From assembly GCA_006937955.1 (NCBI GenBank), contig SSNP01000305.1, positions 2,244-66,243 of the forward strand: a DNA stretch of 64,000 nt. The letters run 5' to 3'. Each line of letters begins with the position of its first letter. Position 1 is the first letter of the stretch. Under the pieces are notes generated by a model. It saw only the letters and a program-made list of their open reading frames with translations, was not told the DNA's origin and made no database searches. The stretch comes from Pachypanchax playfairii. Its lineage: Eukaryota > Chordata > Actinopteri > Cyprinodontiformes > Aplocheilidae. The translations under genes were made by a program, and so were the position numbers. Of this stretch, positions 57,523 through 64,000 are shown one piece after another.

Positions 57523-60500
57523 GCAAGTTCAATTAAATTTAACACACGGCTTCAGTCTTTAAAAGGATTTTCCATTCAGATCCTTAACGGTTTGGTCTCT
57601 TTTGGCTTTTAGCAGCTTCCCCGACAGCTTCATTGACGAAGATCCACTAAAAGCTCTGGAGGTAAACATTACCATTGATGGCCATCGACTTTTTATAATA
57701 ACCTGTCGTTTTACATTAAGGTTAAAGTTATCTGAATACATGCTTTATGTCGATATTTCAGACACATTGTACATGGTTTTAATGAAGTTCACGTTAGCAT
57801 TAATTTAAATTAGCTAATCTTTCCTGCTAGCATCACTTTGCCAAAAAAAAGGAATGAAGCTTTTTCAGAGTTTTAAGAAATAATTTTCTGTTTTATCAGG
57901 TCAGTTGTTGTGTTCATTTTTTCACCGTTCTGAACAGGTTATTTACACCTATGTAGAACGTATTTCTGATTTATAATATGAGTAGCGTCTTGCTTAACTG
58001 AATGAAACTGAAAGCAAGTCAAGAATGCTAACTAGCTTTTTAGTAATTATTTGGTAAACATTTAAAACAATTCTGGTTTTTAATGAAGCCTGCAGGAGGT
58101 TTCATGTTGTCAGACTTACTGTGTGATACTGCGCAGTTCAGGACATCTAAGAATCCCATCTTTTTATTTTCTTTCTAGTCCTTAAATGCACCAAGGAGTT
58201 TGTCTGAGATCTGTTGGGTTTTTACAGGAACTTAGTGAGGCTTTACGAGAAGATAGTGACCAGGCTGAGTGGCTCTGTCAGCGAGCTTACGCTCACATAC
58301 TCCTGAAAAACTACAGCAGTAAGTTCACAAGGACTATTTTACAATTGACGTGTCAAATAAACACACATCCTGTCTGAATATAATGATACCACAATGTAGA
58401 TAAATGTCTATGAACTTGATGTATGATTAAAAATTACAGATATTTTGTCACTTTCTCCTCAGATGCTGCCGATGATGCTAAGAAAGCCCAACAGCTGAAA
58501 CCCAGCCTGCCTTTAGCCTTCATGAGGACAGGGTGAGTACTGATGAAGGCTGAATGAGACAAATTTGATTATTTTCTACTGGTGTGACTTATTCTGTTTT
58601 TGATTTCTAGTTGTTTTGGAAATAATTTTCACTGATTTCACAAGTCTTAAGGAAACGATTTATTGTCTCTGTTATGGAACAGTTGACACATCCTTATAAG
58701 ATTCTAGCTGTAAACATAAGTTGATAAAAAAAATCATGTTTTAATGCAAATTGTTTTGTTTTGGCAGGAATCCAGTTTAAACTGGCTTAACAGATGTTGG
58801 TTGTATTTTTTATAACTATGTAATTAGTTATCAAAAGGTTTTTAGAAAATTCTGCTAAAGCAGAGGTCACTAACCTGCAGACTGTAGTCCAGATCTGGAC
58901 CCAGAACCCGCCCAGTATTAACCCCAACCGGGAGCAAATAGAAAAACATACAGAATGATTCCTGACACTGTTTTTTCATTTTAATTTGTGCAACCTTTGC
59001 AGCCTCTATGATAGTTGTGAGGAAACTAGTTGACAATAGTATTTTAAGTTAAGATGTTCAACATGATGATGCTCAGCCAGTGAAGTTCATCAGCACACTG
59101 CTACACAGACAGACAAGTGTTGGAGAGGCAAGAGGGAAAAATAACCTGGAGATCAGGAGGAAAAGGACAGACAGTGAGAGGGAAAGACAAAGAAAATGAC
59201 TCGGAGATTGTAAGTGAAAAGTCCAGTGTGACAGTGAGAAAGAGGGAAAAAGGAGGAAAATTTGGTGCACTCAATAAAAAAAAAAGTGGAACGTGAAAAC
59301 GGCATTTAATCCAGAATGGACAGTCATGTTTGTTTATATTTCCAACTGAAGGCACTAAACCATTGCGTCTCCTGTGCTCAGACATGGTGACATTTAATTA
59401 AAAGTGCCACTATGAGACAAAACATAAAGTTTTGCTAAAAACAAACCTCAAAACAAAAATAAGATCACAGAAAATATGTCTAAAAGCCCAAAATGATGAA
59501 GATCAGCTAGATTGTGTATTTAAAATGTACAATAAGAAAAGGTGCTTTATTTTTGCACAGTGTTGACAGAAGGGATTTACTGACTGCTAACTTTAGCCTC
59601 TCAATAGACTGATCAAGCAGTTTTTGTTTACATGCACTTATAGTAGAGTTTATGTTTCCACATTTGGGTTTCTGGTTTAATAATATTTGTTAAATTATGT
59701 CTTGTTAAGTATTTAGAAGTAGGGATGGGCGATATTTTATCATTTGCAATATACTGTTGAAAACTCTCCTCACGATAAAAATTTAACAACGATAAGTTAT
59801 GTTGATGACGTAGTTTTTTGCGCGCCCGATTCACGTGCTGAGTGGTGGAAGGCAGACGTGAGGCTGAGGAAGAGCTTGTTGTAAAGCGTTATCAAGTTGA
59901 GCTGTTCAATTTCTCACGATATTAATTTGGGCCATATCACCCATCCCTACTCGGAAACTGGAAAATCCTTCTGTGAAACATTCATCAGATGATCTACACA
60001 CTCCGTCAGTTTATGAAGAAAACAAACTTTAATCAAAAAGTCCAGGTCATGTGATCGTTTTCCATGAGCAGAGTTTACATCCCCGACATCCTTCTCAGTT
60101 AAATCTCCTGCTGTCAGATTCGCTCCATGTTTGTGGTCTGTGTTCACGCTGTCTGTGGTGGTCAGCTGATGGCGGCCTTTCGTTATGGTTCCACTCCCGT
60201 TGTCGATGAAAATACCTGTCCTCCTTTTATTTGTAGTCTTCGTACATCTGTTCTGCGCTCCACTGTGGTCTAAGTTTTGTTTTCAAAGCCCGCAGGAGCA
60301 TTTAAAGGTTAAAATTTAGCTTTAATTATCAGTTCAAACACTTTTCGATACGGTTATTATTAATTTGCTTCATGTAACAAACAACATGACCTTATTTTTT
60401 TGGACAAAACAACAGGCAGTGTAAACAAAAGAAGGACATTTAAGTGGTTCACCTGATGACGTCACGCTGCTTGTGGAAAAATGTTGAGATAGTACGTTCA

Positions 60501-62761
60501 GCGGGGAAATATGAAACTCAAAGGTACAATATGTAAGAATTTTACAGTGAAATACTAACACAACAGTCTAATGTCCCACTGATGTTGAAAGTAAAGTTAC
60601 ATTGTAACAGATTTTGATCTCAGCTGGCTAGTTTCTATCACTTTAAAAACACTGGTCTGGACCAGAATCATTGTTTACACGTCCAGACTTCCTGGTTCCA
60701 TAGCGAATCACATGTGAGCCTACGAGGTTGCCAATGCCGCTTTTCCACCGACAGAACACGGTGCGGCTCGGTTCACTTTAGCCCCCTGCGGACCCTTTTC
60801 CACCGCCTTTCTTGGGTCTTAACCACGTCATTCCGCGCCAACCCGGCCTCTTTTTTCAGACCACCTCCTTGGTGGTCCGAAGCCGCCCAAAGCGGGCCCT
60901 CACGCCCACCTGTCTACTGATTGGTCCAGTAAACTGCTACCAGTGACACGACTACCTACGTAGTGGTAGCTCCTGATTGGCCCGGCTGTGTGTGGTGTCC
61001 ATGTGATGTCATATAGAAGCGCTCCCGCAAAAGGCTTTAAAGAAACTCCCAGCAACCATACAAATATTTTATTTTAAAATACAATTGACTTTGGACAATG
61101 GCGACTTCCTCCACAAGAACCAAAAATCAAACCAACCAAAATGAACCACAGACAGAGTGCAAAGTACAAAAACACACGTATATCCGCCATTGTTGTTTTT
61201 GTTTCATGCGCTGTGACGTCGCGGACAAAGAGTTTTGCGCGCCACTTTTCATAGCCAGATGGGCACGCCCATATCCCCACTTACGTCCACTTTATGTTTC
61301 CACCGCCTCAAGCGAGTTGATCCGCGCTATACTGTACCGCTCTCAAGCGCGCCGTGTCGATTTGTTGGTGGAAAGGGGGCACAAGTCTTCAACACAATCA
61401 GTTACAATTCAACGACCAGCAGCAAAGAGTAAAAGAAGCAGTAACTTATAGTAAACCTAAAAAATCACAACATCGTACCCAAAAATTGAACAAATACAAG
61501 AGAAACAAAACTAGGATCAACATTAAAACTGGCAACCCGGCACAATCATCAGGGATGGGTGGGGGTGAGTGGCTGATTTTGGTGATTTGACAACAAGGTC
61601 TAATTCTTACATATTGCACCTTTAATTGTGAAATAACACAATTCTTTTTTGAAATGTGTGGTTAAGAGTTCTTGGAGCCTGACACACATTTTTTCTTGAG
61701 TTTTTATTCTGGTCATTAAAAGAAAACAGTTTTATGTTTGTCATTGAACTCTGAACCTGAAGTTATGTAACTGTAGTAAAGCCACATAAACTCATGATGA
61801 GCCCCTGTTGTCTCCAAATACAAGACAACATACAGTTACCTTAAACTTACAGCTTATTCATGTTGTTTTTATATACTTCAGTAGCAACCAGCTGGTTGCA
61901 TGTTGTCTCCATCTCTTTAGTTGCACCTAGAAAAATACAAAAACTTTGATAGAAGACAGCGTTTAATCATCAACAAGGCTGAAAATGTGTCGTACGGGAG
62001 ACGATGACGTGTGTCTCTGATCCAGTTTCAGTTCTTTGCTGAAGTTTTTCCTTTTTTTAAAACTGTCTCTCAGCTTTTAATCTGCTATTAATCATTTCGG
62101 ACACACTTTTACTTGCTTCACTTTTCACCTTTCTCAGTTTTTTAGATGAAATTTTGAGAATCGCTGTCACAAATAAGATCTGTTATTCTAGAGTACACGT
62201 TAAAGAAGAACCTTCAGAGAACCTAGAGATCATCTACTCAGCACACCTTCATGAAGGACTGGCTCTTTAGATGTTAAATATACATTAAAACTAATGGATA
62301 CATAGTATTTCCCCATTATTTTGAAGTTTTGTTTAAACACATTGGGTTGAGGATGCCATGTTTAATGTATAAGTTCTTCATGATAAACCTAAAAGCACTT
62401 CAAAATGTATCATGAAATCTTTTAAGTTCAAACAAGTTGAATCACTTCTCGTCAGGCGAGTCACAAAACATCTCAGAGAATCAAAGAAGTTCAGCTGCCT
62501 TCGATTCAACTTGTTGGGTTGATCATGTCTCACACGACTGAGAATTCCTAAAACCTTTTTCACATGTCCAGACGTTTAAAGTCAGTGAACATTGTTTGCA
62601 TAAAGTTTCCGGATCGTCTGTGTTAGAAGCTTTTATTTTGTAAAGCTTTCCGAGTTGACTGTGTTGCTTTTGTTTTTTGTCTAAATGCAGAATAGCAGAG
62701 TACCACCTGAAAAATTACGAATCAGCACACGCAGCCTTTTCACAAGGACAGCAGCTGGATG
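57509..62761 (+). CDS. sugt1: SGT1 homolog, co-chaperone of HSP90 (first five exons, partial)
   Basis: SUGT1 links HSP90 to SKP1-type ubiquitin ligases and is needed for kinetochore assembly and stability of NLR immune receptors. Exons seen: 57509-57522, 57613-57661, 58228-58318, 58463-58532 and 62691-62761. That is 295 bases, about 98 codons, with consistent phases. They encode MATERS, then FPDSFIDEDPLKALE (the family's FSDALIDEDP start) and the TPR repeats: AEWLCQRAYAHILLKNYS, AADDAKKAQQLKPSLPLAFM and AEYHLKNYESAHAAFSQGQQ. The CS and SGS domains lie beyond the window. The first intron needs a GC donor (CG|GCAAGT) to keep the frame. The fourth intron is 4.2 kb and filled with MITEs. Confidence 0.93.
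57613..57661 (+). CDS. sugt1: sugt1 exon 2
   Basis: Acceptor 'ttggcttttag'. It completes RS and then reads FPDSFIDEDPLKALE, with a GTAAAC donor in phase 0. Confidence 0.92.
58228..58318 (+). CDS. sugt1: sugt1 exon 3 (TPR)
   Basis: ELSEALREDSDQAEWLCQRA, then YAHILLKNYS, from 'gtttttacag' to a GTAAGT donor. Confidence 0.95.
58463..58532 (+). CDS. sugt1: sugt1 exon 4 (TPR)
   Basis: NAADDAKKAQQLKPSLPLAF then MRTG, from 'ttctcctcag' to a GTGAGT donor. Confidence 0.95.
59719..59951. mobile_element. hAT-like MITE in sugt1 intron 4
   Basis: The inverted ends AGTAGGGATGGGCGATAT and ATATCACCCATCCCTACT bound 230 bp of noncoding DNA. 'Agggatgggcgatat' ends are familiar from hAT MITEs in vertebrates. 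A target duplication was not clear. Confidence 0.65.
60522..61626. mobile_element. MITE with nested second MITE in sugt1 intron 4
   Basis: The outer inverted ends are AAAGGTACAATATGTAAGAATT (about 60522) and its complement in 'aattcttacatattgcacct' (about 61603), followed by TTAA on the right and TCAA on the left. The interior contains the separate inner element listed below. Confidence 0.75.
60736..61380. mobile_element. Inner 'gcttttccaccg' MITE
   Basis: Left end GCCGCTTTTCCACCGACAGA with 'acacggtgcggctcggttca'. Right end, in complement, GCCCCCTTTCCACCAACAAA then 'tcgacacggcgcgcttgaga'. These are imperfect inverted repeats of 50 bases or so. A related end occurs near 38860. Confidence 0.65.
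61630..62690. other. sugt1 intron 4 remainder, no feature seen
   Basis: AT-rich intron without recognisable exons. Confidence 0.5.
62691..62761 (+). CDS. sugt1: sugt1 exon 5 (TPR)
   Basis: IAEYHLKNYESAHAAFSQGQ then QLD, from 'ctaaatgcag' to a GTGAGT donor, phase 1. Later exons are outside the window. Confidence 0.95.
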
Positions 62762-63439
62762 GTGAGTTCTGTTCACTTTGGTCTCCAGTACAGATTTCAT
62801 CATCCTAAACACCGACTGTTCTATCACTCTACTGTCATTAGAACGTACACGGATCAGTGTTTGCACCGGAGCTTCAGAGACTCAGATGTTTCCTCTCTGT
62901 TTCATATCATGTTACGGCTTCCTGTGGATCAATACAATAGAGTTCAAAAACATTAGGAGTTTAATGGTGATTGTTTCAGATACTGTAACTGGGGAGTATT
63001 TCATCCATTAGTTATATAAGAACTAAAAATAGATTCCAAAAGCATCTGTTGACTCGGGTCCTTTTCTTGGCTGTTTTTAAGTTTGTTGACAGAAATAATA
63101 AGTTTGTGAGTCAGAACTTTTTGTATTTACTCACTTACCTTATGTAAGAACAACACAAACATGGAGTCACAAGAAGGTCACCGAGACAAACCGACCTGCA
63201 AAAGAATTATTCCAAAAGTATCAGTATGAAGTAAAAACAATAAGATCCAAAGAACAAAATAAGCTGAAGAGGTTTTTTTTTTTTTTGTTCATTGTCAAAT
63301 TCAAAGTTATGAAGAGACGCCATCGTCATTATGGTTCAGTCAGACTCAATATACTGTAGGTATCTTTTTTTCTCTACCGTTACCGAGCTGTTAATTGTTA
63401 ATCTTAGGCCTCATTCTAACAGTCAGTAACAAGAGTTTT

Positions 63440-63676
63440 ATGGTGCGTTCACACCGGCTGCTTTGTAAACGTCAAGCAACGTTCACAGCGCTTCAAGTTT
63501 GAAGCTTGAAAGTTGAAGCTTGTAACGCCTGACCTTTAAGAAGAACGCGTAGGCGGGGCTTCCTTTGTTATCGGATGTTCTGAGCTATGGTGGATCATAT
63601 TGAGAGAGTAGCTTGGCTTTATTTACTCCGTTTGTGGATACACCCCATTCTTCAGATGCATTCTGAGTTTGAGGAG
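63440..63676 (+). mobile_element. Probable Harbinger/ISL2EU-like fragment
   Basis: It begins 'tggtgcgttcacaccggctg', a terminal style of this group. The frame MVDHIERVAWLYLLRLWIHP (from ATG at 63588) resembles the first residues of a fish Harbinger-type transposase. It is cut off by the TTAA MITE at 63677. Confidence 0.45.
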
Positions 63677-64000
63677 TTAAAGAGGCCCTTCCATTAAAAA
63701 CAGTTTTTTCTGAGGTTTCTGTTGAATATTTTAGCTCCACAGGTGTTCTTACCTTCATAATGGGTGTGAAAACAGGTCAGCAACTTCTCTTTCAGTTTTA
63801 ATCTCTCAAACTATGCAGGTGGCGATAAAACCCGAGTTCTCCCAAATCCGAACGTCCTGTATCTGTTTCGTCACAACTCCTTTGTTTGTTAGTATTCATT
63901 AGCAAACCATTAGCAAACAGGAAGACACGACGTCTGACATTGCCATGCGCAGCGGGGCAGGAAACAGTATTCCTTGCTCTCATAGGCTAGTTTGTTAGCC
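63677..64000 (+). mobile_element. TTAA-flanked MITE, family 2, partial copy
   Basis: It starts TTAA AGAGGCCCTTCCATTAAA and follows the copy at 21230-21831 closely, with small deletions near 63900, to the window end at 'ctagtttgttagcc'. Confidence 0.87.

Overview
This window is nuclear DNA from a teleost fish, probably a percomorph. The evidence is compact vertebrate-type genes with GT-AG introns, a typical fish repeat load (L2, Rex1/Babar-like, RNase-H-bearing and other LINEs, two kinds of Tc1 element, PIF/Harbinger, hAT and several TTAA-flanked MITE families) and long CA/TG and CATC microsatellites. There is no prokaryotic, phage or CRISPR content.

Layout. 1-1058: the end of a Tc1-like transposon whose transposase frame is open up to the window edge (minus strand). 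3233-8461: a decayed copy of fbxo10 (F-box protein with beta-helix repeats) on the minus strand. Four exons are recognisable with their splice sites, but they carry in-frame stops and frameshifts. An L2-type LINE (4473-7884) splits the largest exon and a Harbinger MITE (2458-3228) sits just inside an intron. The LINE itself carries a small insertion (5558-5655) derived from a second LINE family. 8690-24690: repeat-dominated DNA with one unidentified pair of candidate exons (10286-10658). 24690-31200: a complete endothelin receptor type B gene (ednrb, plus strand, seven coding exons, 419 codons) with a probable noncoding first exon. 31029-47500: MITEs, microsatellites and LINE fragments, including an unusual ~290 bp unit with CCCTAA-like internal sequence that is always embedded in CA/TG microsatellites (seven copies at four loci). 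47540-55575: an elf1-like ETS transcription factor gene (plus strand, seven coding exons, 429 codons). 57509-62761 and beyond: the first five exons of sugt1 (HSP90/SKP1 co-chaperone), running off the window.

The three live genes do not form a functional pathway. They look like neighbours by ancestry: from memory, EDNRB, ELF1 and SUGT1 all lie on human chromosome 13q. FBXO10 is on human 9p, so its remnant here is either a lineage-specific neighbour or a duplicate that died.

The most interesting observations are: the fbxo10 corpse and its datable chain of nested insertions; an Asp-to-Ala change at ligand-pocket position 2.57 of an otherwise canonical ETB receptor; a GC-AG first intron in sugt1; a divergent, short elf1; and the locally homogenised telomere-like repeat units, which lie in inverted orientation on both sides of the ednrb coding exons. 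I found no convincing new multi-gene system.
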